Source: CAVALG01 sp963656085 (GTDB lineage Bacteria; Bacillota; Clostridia; Oscillospirales; Acutalibacteraceae). Taken from it: a DNA stretch of 49,960 nt. Every line of letters starts with the position of its first letter. Position 1 is the stretch's first letter. Below are positions 26,903 to 36,031 of this stretch, in pieces. The DNA is taken from contig CAVKHV010000006.1 of assembly GCA_963656085.1 (NCBI GenBank), forward strand, positions 1 to 49,960, read 5' to 3'. The position numbers were made by a program, and so were the translations under genes. The notes beneath the pieces are model-generated. The model was not told where the DNA came from. It ran no database searches and saw nothing but the letters and a program-made list of their open reading frames with translations.

Positions 26903-27865
26903 CTATATTAACCCGTAAATTATACCGGGTAGCCAGTAGTTTAAAAGCAGGATGGAAAGCAGAGCAATAAACAAATTTGTGCCGCCCCTCTTTGTAATCT
27001 CGGCGCCTTCATCCTCAATCTCTTTGTTGCCCTTTATTTCGTTTATTTTATCAACACAGTGTACTTTGTAAATCCTGTCGCCGAACATTCCGATGATAAT
27101 ACGCAGCGCAAAAGAGATAACAGCGGCAGCAAGAAGAATGATTGTCGGTACAAGTAATTTGCCTGATAAAAAGTTCAGTGACATAAGGTCAGCTTGCGTG
27201 TAATTTGCGGGGAGAACTTCCGATATTGCGTTTGATAACGGGAAGGAACATATTGAAATTGCAAGCTGAATTATAAATACAGCTATGCCCTTAAAGTACA
27301 TCTTTCTGTAAAACATCCAGGCAGCAGGGAAAATAAAGGCTGCCCAGTTCCAGGAGATTTTGGCAGAACCCGAAGAAAAGGCTGCAAAACGCCGGATGTA
27401 CCTTTGGGAACCCATACCCACAAATGCGGCAGCGTCAGTTGCTTTAACGCCGTTGCCTAATTCGGTTTTCGGGTCAACTCCGCCGCACGGATCCTGGTTT
27501 CCGATAACAAACGGACGCCCGAACGGTATACCAAACGGACTGTTACCCGTGTTTTCGGCATATCTTGCAGTCAGCGGTGCGGAACAATTCGGGCAAAACT
27601 TGTCGTTTTGATTGCAAAGATTTCCGCAATTCGGGCATATAATTTTGTCGACCATTTCGTTTTTTTGATTTGCCGCATTCTCTTTTTTTAGCTGTTTGTC
27701 ATACTGAAGCGGAGTACCGTGCTTATCCTCGTCTCCGCAGTGCCCTACACTGTTGTAACAGTCCCTGTGGTGCGGCGCACCGCACACCGGGCAGACAACC
27801 ACATCATCGTCATCAAATAAATATCCGCCGCATATCCGGCATTTCTTTTGATTTTTTTTACTCAT
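26903..27865 (-). CDS. RING/zinc-ribbon membrane protein (DUF2628-like)
   Basis: A 320-residue protein with an N-terminal prokaryotic RING-like finger (C9, C12, C25, C28, a His pair at 32-33, C36, C43), then a zinc ribbon (CPNCGN...CPNCSAPL, about 78-97), and a C-terminal membrane part with a WNWAAFIFPAAWMFYRKMYFKG-like signature typical of DUF2628 proteins and three to four hydrophobic helices. The last hydrophobic stretch reaches the C-terminus. Function unknown; zinc binding is inferred from the cysteine pattern. Its start overlaps the Nudix stop codon by 4 bp, so the two are co-translated. Confidence 0.8.
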   Translation of the reverse strand: MSKKNQKKCRICGGYLFDDDDVVVCPVCGAPHHRDCYNSVGHCGDEDKHGTPLQYDKQLKKENAANQKNEMVDKIICPNCGNLCNQNDKFCPNCSAPLTARYAENTGNSPFGIPFGRPFVIGNQDPCGGVDPKTELGNGVKATDAAAFVGMGSQRYIRRFAAFSSGSAKISWNWAAFIFPAAWMFYRKMYFKGIAVFIIQLAISICSFPLSNAISEVLPANYTQADLMSLNFLSGKLLVPTIILLAAAVISFALRIIIGMFGDRIYKVHCVDKINEIKGNKEIEDEGAEITKRGGTNLFIALLSILLLNYWLPGIIYGLI

Positions 27866-28401
27866 ATTCTTTCCTGCATCCTTCCGAAATGGCGTTTCCC
27901 TCTGTTCGGCAACGCCATTAAAAGAGTGTCAAAGTATTCCTTGCCGTAGTTATGGAATTTGCCTTGCCTGACCATCTGTATTAACTGCTTTCGGTAAACT
28001 TTTCGCACGTCACTGACTTCTTCTTTTTGAAGTGCGATTTTGCTTATCGGAACCGTTCTTCTCAGAAGATACATATCAACAAACGAATTTTTGCGATAAA
28101 TTCGTTTAATCAGGGTGAGTTCGCACGGTTTTGCGGTAATACCCAGTTCCTCGTTTAATTCGCGCGCTGCGGCGGTTTTTGAATCTTCGCCTGCCACAGC
28201 GGCACCGCCGGTGGCTGCCCATTCGCCCGGCATAAGAGGGCGATCGTCGCTGCGGCGCTGGATTATCAGGCGGCCGTCCGCACCGACTATCCAAATATGA
28301 ACTACCAAATGATATTCGCCGTGCTTTAAACAGAAGTTACCTCGCTGCACGGTTTTACCGGTGGCATTACCGTCCCTGTCGTATACATCCCAAATTTCCA
28401 T
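27862..28401 (-). CDS. Nudix hydrolase
   Basis: The 179-residue protein has the Nudix box GGAAVAGEDSKTAAARELNE followed by ELGI, matching Gx5Ex7REUxEExGU. The N-terminus (EIWDVYDRDGNATGKTVQRG) resembles the isopentenyl-diphosphate-isomerase-like Nudix subgroup, which contains many hydrolases of unknown substrate. It sits between the beta-helix protein and the RING protein, overlapping the latter by 4 bp. Confidence 0.9.
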   Translation of the reverse strand: MEIWDVYDRDGNATGKTVQRGNFCLKHGEYHLVVHIWIVGADGRLIIQRRSDDRPLMPGEWAATGGAAVAGEDSKTAAARELNEELGITAKPCELTLIKRIYRKNSFVDMYLLRRTVPISKIALQKEEVSDVRKVYRKQLIQMVRQGKFHNYGKEYFDTLLMALPNRGKRHFGRMQERI

Positions 28402-28403
28402 AC

Positions 28404-29099
28404 TCAGTCCTTTATTGAATCTTTCTTTTCCACAATTTCATTTTTATTCTTGTAAATTGAGTTTTCGGCAACGTATCCACGTACACTTGAAAGAGGATAT
28501 ACATTGCTGTGTTTGCCGACAACGGTTCCGGGATTAAGAACAGAACCGCACCCTACTTCAACGTAATCTCCCACCATGGCGCCCATTTTTCTAAGTCCTG
28601 TCGGTATTTTCAAATCACCAAAACGTATAACGACATTTGTATGGTCCGATTTTACGTTTGAGGTTATTGAGCCTGCGCCCAGATGGGAATGATAACCTAA
28701 AACCGAATCGCCGACATAGTTGTAATGCGGTATCTGCGTGTTATCAAAAATGATTGAGTTTTTAACCTCTGTAGAGTTACCCACAACGCAGTTTTTGCCG
28801 ACTATTACATTGCCCCTTATGAAAGCGCAATGGCGCACTTCCGTACCGCTGTCGATAATGCACGGTCCCTTGATGTAGGCGCTTTCGTAAACATTCGCAT
28901 CATTTGCCACCCAAATATTCTCTTTAATTTCGGTATATATCGACAGGTCAAGGTTCCTGCCGAGTTCAATTATAAAGTTGCCTATGTGCGGCAAGACTTC
29001 CCACGGAAATTCCTTACCTTCAAAAAGTTTGTGGGCAACGGTTTTTTCGGTATTAAACAGGGCGTTGATTTTAAGCATTTCGGTATTCATAATGTTCAC
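28404..29099 (-). CDS. Left-handed beta-helix (hexapeptide-repeat) protein
   Basis: A protein of about 231 residues with hexapeptide repeats across roughly residues 60-215 (for example IWVANDANVYESAYIKGPCI, then VIVGKNCVVG), the pattern of nucleotidyl-sugar acyltransferases such as the GlmU C-terminal domain. It lacks an N-terminal nucleotidyltransferase domain, so an acetyltransferase or sugar-nucleotide-binding role is inferred. The GTG start at 29099 overlaps the preceding gene's stop; an ATG at 29090 in the same frame is an equally good start. Its neighbour galU makes UDP-sugars, so a glycan-precursor role is plausible. Confidence 0.8.
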   Translation of the reverse strand: MNIMNTEMLKINALFNTEKTVAHKLFEGKEFPWEVLPHIGNFIIELGRNLDLSIYTEIKENIWVANDANVYESAYIKGPCIIDSGTEVRHCAFIRGNVIVGKNCVVGNSTEVKNSIIFDNTQIPHYNYVGDSVLGYHSHLGAGSITSNVKSDHTNVVIRFGDLKIPTGLRKMGAMVGDYVEVGCGSVLNPGTVVGKHSNVYPLSSVRGYVAENSIYKNKNEIVEKKDSIKD

Positions 29100-30262
29100 A
29101 CTTTCATAGATTGTTTTTTAAGCCTTCCGGCATCTTTCATATCAATAATATCGTTCAATATCATTTTCAGGGTTGCAATTACAGGCACGCATACAAGTAT
29201 GCCGATAAACCCGAACAGACCGCCGCCGACCGTTATGGCGAGCAGGACATATATCGGCTTAATGCCGACGCTTCCGCCGACTATTCGCGGCTGAATAATA
29301 TTAGCGTCGATCTGTTGAATGACAATTATAAGTACCAGCGCCAATATAGCACTGCCGAAACCGTTTGCAATCAAGGTAAATATTGCGACAACGGCGCCGC
29401 TGATGGTTGCGCCGAAATACGGTATCAGGTTGCATATGCCTATCAGTATTCCCGAAAGCAGGGGATAGGGAACACCGATTATAACAAATGTTATCGTCAT
29501 CAGGGTTGCAACAATAAATGCGTCCAGCAATTGACTGTAAATATATTTATAGAATATATCCGCTATTTTGCTTAAATAGCATTTAGCCGAGTGTATTTTC
29601 TTGCGCGACATAAATAGTGTTAAAAATCTGCCAACAACGTGGATAAGCGTTTCGCGCGATGCGAGCATATAAACGGAGATAATAAGCGATATTACTATTT
29701 CCACAACGGCTGAACCGAACTTTATAACACCCTGAGCGTATTTATCAATTGAAGAAAGATCAAAGAATTTAAGAACCTGTTTAAGGGAGATGTTCTCTTT
29801 TATTGTGTCAGCCGATATACCGAGGGAGTTTCCGTAATGTTTGGTGAATTTTTCGAGCATTTCCATCGCTTCGTCATAATAGCCCGGCATTTTATCAATC
29901 AGGTCTATAATGCTTTGCACAAGGGTAGGAATAATAAAATATATTAGCATCGCGACGATAAACAGAAAGAAAATATAGGTTATGAGTATAGAAAACGGCC
30001 TTGCGGTCTTTACAATCAATTTATTTTTTCTTGACTGAAAAAAACTTTCAATCCGTGCCGCACACGGCGTAAGAATAAAGGCGATAACAAAACCTATTAT
30101 AAAAGGCGTAAGAACCGAGATGAATTTTCCGCAGTAGGCTAAAAGTGCGGGAAACCAATCTATAACTTTATAAAAAACGATTACGGCTGCTGCAAAAACA
30201 AATGGCGGCAGCCAAGATTTAAAATTGAATTTTTTGTTGTTAAAAAGGCGCATTATCATCAT
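29096..30262 (-). CDS. AI-2E/YtvI-type membrane transporter
   Basis: A 388-residue integral membrane protein with about eight hydrophobic helices, beginning at about residues 18-35. It has the C-terminal family pattern PLLSGILIGICNLIPYFGATI and GIKPIYVLLAITVGGGLFGF. The family (PerM/YtvI/TqsA) includes transporters of small signal molecules and ions; the substrate here is unknown. It is the first gene of the minus-strand operon ending in galU and overlaps the next gene by 4 bp. Confidence 0.88.
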   Translation of the reverse strand: MMIMRLFNNKKFNFKSWLPPFVFAAAVIVFYKVIDWFPALLAYCGKFISVLTPFIIGFVIAFILTPCAARIESFFQSRKNKLIVKTARPFSILITYIFFLFIVAMLIYFIIPTLVQSIIDLIDKMPGYYDEAMEMLEKFTKHYGNSLGISADTIKENISLKQVLKFFDLSSIDKYAQGVIKFGSAVVEIVISLIISVYMLASRETLIHVVGRFLTLFMSRKKIHSAKCYLSKIADIFYKYIYSQLLDAFIVATLMTITFVIIGVPYPLLSGILIGICNLIPYFGATISGAVVAIFTLIANGFGSAILALVLIIVIQQIDANIIQPRIVGGSVGIKPIYVLLAITVGGGLFGFIGILVCVPVIATLKMILNDIIDMKDAGRLKKQSMKV

Positions 30263-30294
30263 CCTATGCCGTTATTTTATTTATTCATATATTA

Positions 30295-30322
30295 AGTATA
30301 GCAAATTTTTAAATTTTTTCAA
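30295..30322 (-). promoter_or_regulatory. Promoter of the ytvI-galU operon
   Basis: On the minus strand TTGAAA (30317-30322), 16 bp, TATACT (30295-30300). It lies back-to-back with the rsmA promoter. Confidence 0.65.
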
Positions 30323-30330
30323 TAAAAGTT

Positions 30331-30359
30331 TTGTAAATTTATAAATATTGTGATATTAT
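30331..30359 (+). promoter_or_regulatory. Promoter of rsmA
   Basis: TTGTAA (30331-30336), 17 bp, TATTAT (30354-30359), with an extended TGA upstream of the -10. A small hairpin ATTCGG/CCGAAT (30370-30387) lies in the leader, before the AGGAGG ribosome site. Confidence 0.7.
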
Positions 30360-30403
30360 TGATAAGGAAATTCGGTTTATGCCGAATGCACAGGAGGGAT
30401 TGA

Positions 30404-31267
30404 ATGCAATTAACCGAACATAATAATATACGGAATATTCTGGGGAAGTATAATTTTAATTTCAAGAAATCGCTGGGGCAGAACTTCCTTGTTAACCCGA
30501 CCGTTTGCCCGAAAATGGCGCGGCTTGCCGCAGCAGATGACAGTTACGGCGTTATTGAAATCGGTCCCGGAATAGGTGTTTTAACAAAAGAACTTTCCGC
30601 TGTTTCAAAAAAAACGGTTGCCATAGAAATAGACGAGCGCCTGAAACCTGTGCTTGCGGACACTTTAAGCGAGTGTGATAACGTAAAAATTATATTCGGC
30701 GACGTATGTAAAATCGACCTTTTGAAACTCATAAAAGACGAGTTTCCCGATATGAAAGTTTCGGTTTGCGCCAATCTGCCGTATTATATTACTTCAAATA
30801 TAATAATGACCTTACTTGAAAGCAGGCTTCCTATAGAATCGGTTACCGTAATGGTTCAGAAGGAGGCTGCCGACAGACTTTGCGCCTCCCCCGGAAGCCG
30901 AGAGTGCGGTGCGGTTTCAGCTGCGGTTAATTATTACAGCGTGCCCGAAAAAATTTTCAGGGTGTCGCCGGGGTCATTTGTTCCTCAACCTAAAGTTGAA
31001 AGCGAAGTTATACGTCTTAATATAAGGAAAACACCCGCAGTGGATGTTGCAGAGCCCGATAAAATGTTTGCACTGGTCAGGGCGGCGTTTGCACAGCGGC
31101 GCAAAACGTTTGCGAATTCTGTTTCATCGGTTATGGGCATCAGCAAAGATTCAATTAATGCGGCTCTAACAAACTTAGATATTCCCGTAACTGTAAGAGC
31201 GGAGAAACTAACGCTTGAGGATTTTGCACATATATCCGAAATTATTAAAAAAACCGCTGTTTTTTAA
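30404..31267 (+). CDS. rsmA: 16S rRNA dimethyladenosine transferase RsmA (KsgA)
   Basis: The 287-residue enzyme dimethylates A1518 and A1519 of 16S rRNA. It shows the family start KKSLGQNFLVNP, the SAM-binding motif IEIGPGIGVLTKEL and the catalytic NLPYYITSNI. It has a strong ribosome site GGAGGG and its own promoter. Length is typical. Confidence 0.96.
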   Translation: MQLTEHNNIRNILGKYNFNFKKSLGQNFLVNPTVCPKMARLAAADDSYGVIEIGPGIGVLTKELSAVSKKTVAIEIDERLKPVLADTLSECDNVKIIFGDVCKIDLLKLIKDEFPDMKVSVCANLPYYITSNIIMTLLESRLPIESVTVMVQKEAADRLCASPGSRECGAVSAAVNYYSVPEKIFRVSPGSFVPQPKVESEVIRLNIRKTPAVDVAEPDKMFALVRAAFAQRRKTFANSVSSVMGISKDSINAALTNLDIPVTVRAEKLTLEDFAHISEIIKKTAVF

Positions 31268-31359
31268 GTTGACCGGTGCCAAGTCACCAACGGCTGTAAA
31301 TAATAATTTTTTTGTTTTTTGTTTTATATTAAATAAACAATGCATGAGAAGGGGTTAAA

Positions 31360-32301
31360 ATGAATCTGTTACACATAAAATATGCGGTGGAAGTTGCCGA
31401 TTGCGGCTCAATCAACAGGGCAGCCGAAAAACTTTTCGTAAGCCAGCCTAATCTAAGCCGGGCAATAAAGGAACTTGAGGCGACCGTCGGAATAACTATT
31501 TTTGACCGAAGCACAAAGGGAATGTTTTTGACACCCGACGGGGATATTTTTATAAGATATGCAAAAAACATACTCGGACAGGTTGAAACCATGGAGGCGT
31601 TGTTTAAAAAAGGGCAGGAGGGACGGATGAGTTTTTCGGTCTCCGTTCCGCGTGCGAGTTATATTTCTGCCGCTTTTGCCTGCTTTTCGGAAAAAATTGA
31701 TTCAAACAAAGAAGCGGAACTTTATTATAAAGAAACCAATTCAATGCGTACGCTCAAGAATGTTATGCAGGAAGATTATAAATTGGGAATTGTCCGTTAT
31801 GCGGTCAATTACGAAAGATATTATAATACAATGATGGAAGAAAAGGGACTGACCGCCGAAACAATAACAGAGTTTAACTACGTGCTTATTGCAAATAAGG
31901 ACAGCAAACTCGCAAATTCGGAAAAAATAACCTTTTCGGATTTGGCGGACTGCACGGAAATTGCCCATGCGGATCCGTATGTGCCTTCGCAATCATTTGC
32001 CGAGGTTCGCAAAGAAGAACTGCCGGACAATTCAAAGCGTCGAATATTCGTTTTTGAAAGGGCAAGTCAATTTGAATTACTTTCGCACAACAATGATTGT
32101 TTTATGTGGGTCTCCCCGGTGCCGAAAGAATTGCTTGACAGATACGGTCTTGTGCAGAGAGTCTGCCCCGAAAATAAAAGAGTGTACCGCGATGTGCTTA
32201 TATATAAAAACGGTTACACACTTTCAAAACTTGATAAAATGTTTATTAAAGAACTTAATTTTTCCAAATGCCGAGTAATGGGAAATGCAACGTTTAAATG
32301 A
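31360..32301 (+). CDS. LysR-family transcriptional regulator
   Basis: A 313-residue regulator. The winged helix-turn-helix occupies about residues 3-60 (YAVEVADCGSINRAAEKLFV then SQPNLSRAIKELE), followed by the substrate-binding domain. It lies directly upstream of adhE in the same direction, so it may control adhE or itself; the ligand is unknown. The 92-bp gap after rsmA has a small hairpin GGTG...CACC and a T-rich run but no gene. Confidence 0.92.
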   Translation: MNLLHIKYAVEVADCGSINRAAEKLFVSQPNLSRAIKELEATVGITIFDRSTKGMFLTPDGDIFIRYAKNILGQVETMEALFKKGQEGRMSFSVSVPRASYISAAFACFSEKIDSNKEAELYYKETNSMRTLKNVMQEDYKLGIVRYAVNYERYYNTMMEEKGLTAETITEFNYVLIANKDSKLANSEKITFSDLADCTEIAHADPYVPSQSFAEVRKEELPDNSKRRIFVFERASQFELLSHNNDCFMWVSPVPKELLDRYGLVQRVCPENKRVYRDVLIYKNGYTLSKLDKMFIKELNFSKCRVMGNATFK

Positions 32302-32381
32302 ATTGCTGCATTGTAATTTCGGGTATATCATTTTGTATATGGGTGATATTAAAAAATAGTAATACCAATTTTTTAAAAAGT

Positions 32382-32399
32382 TTGTTAAAATATTAACAA
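32382..32399. promoter_or_regulatory. Rex redox-repressor operator upstream of adhE
   Basis: The 18-bp sequence TTGTTAAAATATTAACAA is a perfect inverted repeat matching the Rex site consensus TTGTTAA-N4-TTAACAA. A -10-like TAAAAT (32386-32391) lies inside it. A possible promoter TTGTAT (32333-32338)/TAGTAA (32357-32362, 18-bp spacing) lies upstream. Rex binds such sites when NADH is low and leaves when NADH is high. The ribosome site AAAGGAG (32408-32414) follows. Confidence 0.9.
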
Positions 32400-32425
32400 G
32401 CAGAAATAAAGGAGTTGCATAAGCT

Positions 32426-35143
32426 ATGAGCAAGAATAAGAGAACACCCATAGAAAATGTAGAAGCACTCGAAGCGGCGTTAGCGCGAATTAAGGCCGCG
32501 CAAAAGGAATTTTCGACATATACGCAAGAGCAGGTGGATAAAATCTTTTTCGCGGCTGCCGTGGCTGCGGATAAGGCAAGGATACCGCTTGCAAAGCTGG
32601 CTGTTGATGAAACCGGTATGGGTATAGTAGAAGATAAAGTTATAAAAAACAACTACGCATCCGAGTACATTTATAACGCTTACAAAGATACAAAGACCTG
32701 CGGTGTAATTGAGTCCGATACGGCTTACGGCATTAAAAAAATTGCCGAACCGCTTGGCGTCATTGCTGCGGTCATACCGACCACAAACCCGACTTCAACC
32801 GCAATTTTCAAATGCCTTTTGGCACTTAAAACAAGGAACGCCATTATAATAAGTCCGCACCCAAGAGCTAAAAAATCCACAATAGAAGCCGCTAGAATTG
32901 TATTGGAAGCGGCTGTTGGCGCAGGTGCGCCCGACGGTATAATAGAATGGATAGATTCGCCGAGCCTTGAACTTACCTCCTGCGTTATGAAAGAGGCAGA
33001 CGTCATACTTGCAACCGGAGGACCGGGTATGGTTAAAGCCGCTTATTCCTCAGGTAAACCGGCGCTCGGCGTCGGCGCAGGAAACACTCCGGCGATAATT
33101 GACGAAACCGCAGATATTATTTTGGCTGTCAATTCAATTATCCATTCTAAAACCTTTGATAACGGTATGATATGTGCGTCCGAGCAATCGGTCATCGTTC
33201 TTTCGCCGGTATATGACGCAGTAAAAGAAGAATTTGCGGCGCGCGGTTGCTACTTCCTCAAAGACGACGAAATTAACAAGGTAAGAAAAACAATTATAAT
33301 AAACGGTGCGCTGAATGCAAAAATTGTAGGTCAGCCGGCTGCAAAAATTGCCGAACTTTCAGGTGTGAATGTACCGGAAGGTACTAAAATATTAATAGGT
33401 GAAGTGCAAAGTGTGGATATATCAGAGGAGTTTGCACACGAAAAACTTTCACCGGTTTTGGCTATGTACAAAGCCGAAAACATTGAAGACGCATTTTCAA
33501 AGGCGGAACAATTAATAGCCGACGGCGGTTACGGTCACACCTCGTCTATCTACCTTAACGAAATGACCGAGAGCGAAAAATTAAAACAATTTTCCGAGAG
33601 AATGAAGACCTGCCGCATATTGGTCAATACTCCTTCTTCGCACGGCGGCATAGGCGACCTTTACAACTTTAAACTTGCCCCTTCGCTTACCTTAGGCTGC
33701 GGTTCATGGGGCGGAAACAGTATAAGCGAAAATGTCGGTGTGCGCCACCTTTTAAATATCAAGACCGTTGCCGAGAGGAGAGAGAATATGCTGTGGTTCA
33801 GATCACCCGATAAAGTTTATATCAAAAAAGGCTGCCTGCCCGTAGCGCTTGACGAACTTAAAACGGTCCTTAATAAGAAAAAGGCGTTTATCGTTACCGA
33901 TTCGTTTATGTATCACAACGGATACACTAAGCCGATAACCGATAAACTTGATGAAATAGGAATACAGCATACCTGTTTCTTTGATGTTGCGCCTGACCCG
34001 ACACTGGGCTGCGCAAAAGAGGGTGCAAAGCAGATGACCGCCTTTGAACCCGACTGTATAATCGCACTCGGCGGCGGCTCTGCAATGGATGCGGCGAAAA
34101 TAATGTGGGTGCTTTATGAGCATCCGGAAGCCGATTTTATGGATATGGCAATGCGCTTTATTGACATTCGCAAACGTATTTACACATTCCCGAAAATGGG
34201 TGAAAAAGCATACTTCATTGCCGTCCCCACTTCGGCAGGTACCGGGTCTGAGGTTACGCCGTTTGCGGTAATAACCGATGAAAAAACAGGCGTAAAATAT
34301 CCTTTGGCGGATTATCAATTAATGCCGAATATGGCTGTTATTGATACCGATTTCCATATGAGCGCGCCTAAGGGCTTGACCGCAGCGTCCGGTATTGATG
34401 CCGTTACGCACGCATTGGAGGCATATGCCTCGGTTATGGCGACGGATTATACCGACGGGCTTGCGTTGCAGGCGCTTAAAGTGATATTTGAGTATTTGCC
34501 GCGCGCATACGATAACGGCACAACCGATATCAAAGCCCGCGAAAAAATGGCTAACGCCGCAACTATGGCGGGTATGGCATTTGCCAACGCATTTTTGGGA
34601 GTATGCCATTCTATGGCACATAAATTGGGAGCGTTTTATCATTTGCCGCACGGTGTTGCAAATGCGCTTATGATTGAACAGGTTTTAAGGTTTAACGCTT
34701 ACGAAGCGCCGATAAAAATGGGAACGTTTTCTCAGTATGACCATCCGCACACGCTTGAGCGTTATGCAGAGGTTGCGGATGCTTTGGGTCTTGGCGGCGA
34801 TACCGATAAAGAAAAACTTGAAAGTCTTATAAATGCCGTGAATTCACTTAAAAAACGTGTGGGTATTAAAGATTCTATTAAAGAATACGGTATTGATGAA
34901 AACGAATTCCTTGCGAAACTCGACGAAATGACCGAGCAGGCGTTTGACGACCAATGTACCGGCGCAAATCCGAGATATCCGCTTATGAGTGAAATCAAAC
35001 AAATGTACCTTAATGCGTATTACGGAAATCATCATTTTGAAGAAAAGCATATGCCCGCTGCGGCTGATGCCGAGACCGATAATGAAGCCGATAATTATAA
35101 GAATCCATACCGTAGGGCAAAGAGCGGTATGAAAAAGGCTTGA
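32426..35143 (+). CDS. adhE: Bifunctional acetaldehyde-CoA/alcohol dehydrogenase
   Basis: A 905-residue enzyme that reduces acetyl-CoA to ethanol using two NADH. The N-terminal aldehyde-dehydrogenase domain (about 1-440) has the catalytic cysteine in FDNGMICASEQ (C250). The C-terminal iron-dependent alcohol dehydrogenase domain (about 460-870) contains GGGSAMDAAK and the iron-binding region FLGVCHSMAHKLGAFYHLPH. Length matches the family. It sits immediately after a perfect Rex site, as in many clostridia. Confidence 0.97.
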   Translation: MSKNKRTPIENVEALEAALARIKAAQKEFSTYTQEQVDKIFFAAAVAADKARIPLAKLAVDETGMGIVEDKVIKNNYASEYIYNAYKDTKTCGVIESDTAYGIKKIAEPLGVIAAVIPTTNPTSTAIFKCLLALKTRNAIIISPHPRAKKSTIEAARIVLEAAVGAGAPDGIIEWIDSPSLELTSCVMKEADVILATGGPGMVKAAYSSGKPALGVGAGNTPAIIDETADIILAVNSIIHSKTFDNGMICASEQSVIVLSPVYDAVKEEFAARGCYFLKDDEINKVRKTIIINGALNAKIVGQPAAKIAELSGVNVPEGTKILIGEVQSVDISEEFAHEKLSPVLAMYKAENIEDAFSKAEQLIADGGYGHTSSIYLNEMTESEKLKQFSERMKTCRILVNTPSSHGGIGDLYNFKLAPSLTLGCGSWGGNSISENVGVRHLLNIKTVAERRENMLWFRSPDKVYIKKGCLPVALDELKTVLNKKKAFIVTDSFMYHNGYTKPITDKLDEIGIQHTCFFDVAPDPTLGCAKEGAKQMTAFEPDCIIALGGGSAMDAAKIMWVLYEHPEADFMDMAMRFIDIRKRIYTFPKMGEKAYFIAVPTSAGTGSEVTPFAVITDEKTGVKYPLADYQLMPNMAVIDTDFHMSAPKGLTAASGIDAVTHALEAYASVMATDYTDGLALQALKVIFEYLPRAYDNGTTDIKAREKMANAATMAGMAFANAFLGVCHSMAHKLGAFYHLPHGVANALMIEQVLRFNAYEAPIKMGTFSQYDHPHTLERYAEVADALGLGGDTDKEKLESLINAVNSLKKRVGIKDSIKEYGIDENEFLAKLDEMTEQAFDDQCTGANPRYPLMSEIKQMYLNAYYGNHHFEEKHMPAAADAETDNEADNYKNPYRRAKSGMKKA

Positions 35144-35156
35144 CGGAGGTGTTACA

Positions 35157-35906
35157 ATGAAATTAGACAAAATAATTGCGGTAAGGAACAATAAAACAAT
35201 TTACCGTGACGGCGATAACTGTCTTAAAGTGTTCGGCAGCGAATTTTCAAAAGCCGATGTCCTTAATGAGGCGCTCAATCAGGCGCGTGTTGAGGAGACT
35301 GAACTGAAAATCCCGAAAATTTCCGCTGTAACGGTGATTGACGGTAAATGGACCATAGTTTCGGAATATATTGAGGGCAAAACTATGGCGCAGGCAATGG
35401 AAGAAAATCCGGATGATTACGATAAGTATTTAAACGACTTTGTTGACCTGCAACTTAAAATGCACAGTCAGACCTGTCCGCTTCTTAACAAGTTAAAGGA
35501 TAAAATGAACCGTAAAATATGTATGACCGATCTGTCAGCAACAGTCAGGTATGATCTTCATACAAGACTTGAGGGTATGCCGAAGCATAACAAACTTTGC
35601 CACGGTGACTTTAATCCGTCAAATATCATTATAAAACCTGACGGCACGATGTATATTATAGACTGGTCACACGCTACACAGGGTAACGCCTCTGCCGACG
35701 CTGCGCGAACCTATCTTTCGTTTTGGCTGAACGGCGATATAACCGGCGCAAAGAAATACCTTAAATTATTTTGTGATAAAAGCGATACCGCTATCCAGTA
35801 TGTGCAAAAGTGGATGCCTATTGTAGCGGCATCACAAACCGTTAAAGGGAATGAAAAGGAACGCGAATTTTTAAATTCCTGGATAAACGTAGTAGACTAC
35901 GAATAA
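35157..35906 (+). CDS. Phosphotransferase with kinase-like fold (APH family)
   Basis: A 249-residue protein with the aminoglycoside-phosphotransferase/choline-kinase core: the catalytic loop HGDFNPSNIII and the downstream metal-binding IIDWSHA. The N-terminal lysine-bearing part is variable. It is not clearly an aminoglycoside resistance enzyme; many relatives act on small sugars or amines. It starts 13 bp after adhE with GGAGG and is followed by a hairpin, so it probably shares adhE's transcript. Confidence 0.8.
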   Translation: MKLDKIIAVRNNKTIYRDGDNCLKVFGSEFSKADVLNEALNQARVEETELKIPKISAVTVIDGKWTIVSEYIEGKTMAQAMEENPDDYDKYLNDFVDLQLKMHSQTCPLLNKLKDKMNRKICMTDLSATVRYDLHTRLEGMPKHNKLCHGDFNPSNIIIKPDGTMYIIDWSHATQGNASADAARTYLSFWLNGDITGAKKYLKLFCDKSDTAIQYVQKWMPIVAASQTVKGNEKEREFLNSWINVVDYE

Positions 35907-35954
35907 ACTGAACGCCCGGCCTGAGCGCTCGGTCTTTAAAACATTGAATATGTG

Positions 35955-35989
35955 AGGATCTCCGGCAGCCGCCATTTACCGGAGGTCTT
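35955..35989 (+). terminator. Hairpin before the hydrogenase operon (weak terminator or attenuator)
   Basis: GATCTCCGG (35957-35965) pairs with CCGGAGGTC (35979-35987) with one G-U pair, extending by two more pairs, followed by only TTT. The rest of the gap 35907-36031 holds no gene. A TATAAA (36003-36008) is present without a matching -35 box. Confidence 0.5.
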
Positions 35990-36031
35990 TGCGCGCTAAA
36001 TCTATAAAAGGGTGGCAGAAGGGAAAATAAA

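Noticed and set aside
33803..34318. 171-codon minus-strand open frame inside adhE
   Set aside because: Antisense to a highly conserved domain of adhE; cysteine/arginine-rich composition is typical of shadow frames.
35157..35906. Aminoglycoside resistance gene
   Set aside because: The kinase motifs are present, but the protein sits in a chromosomal redox context without mobile-element signs and resembles general small-molecule phosphotransferases.
35907..36031. Riboswitch ahead of the hydrogenase operon
   Set aside because: Only one simple hairpin is seen; no known riboswitch core could be matched by eye.
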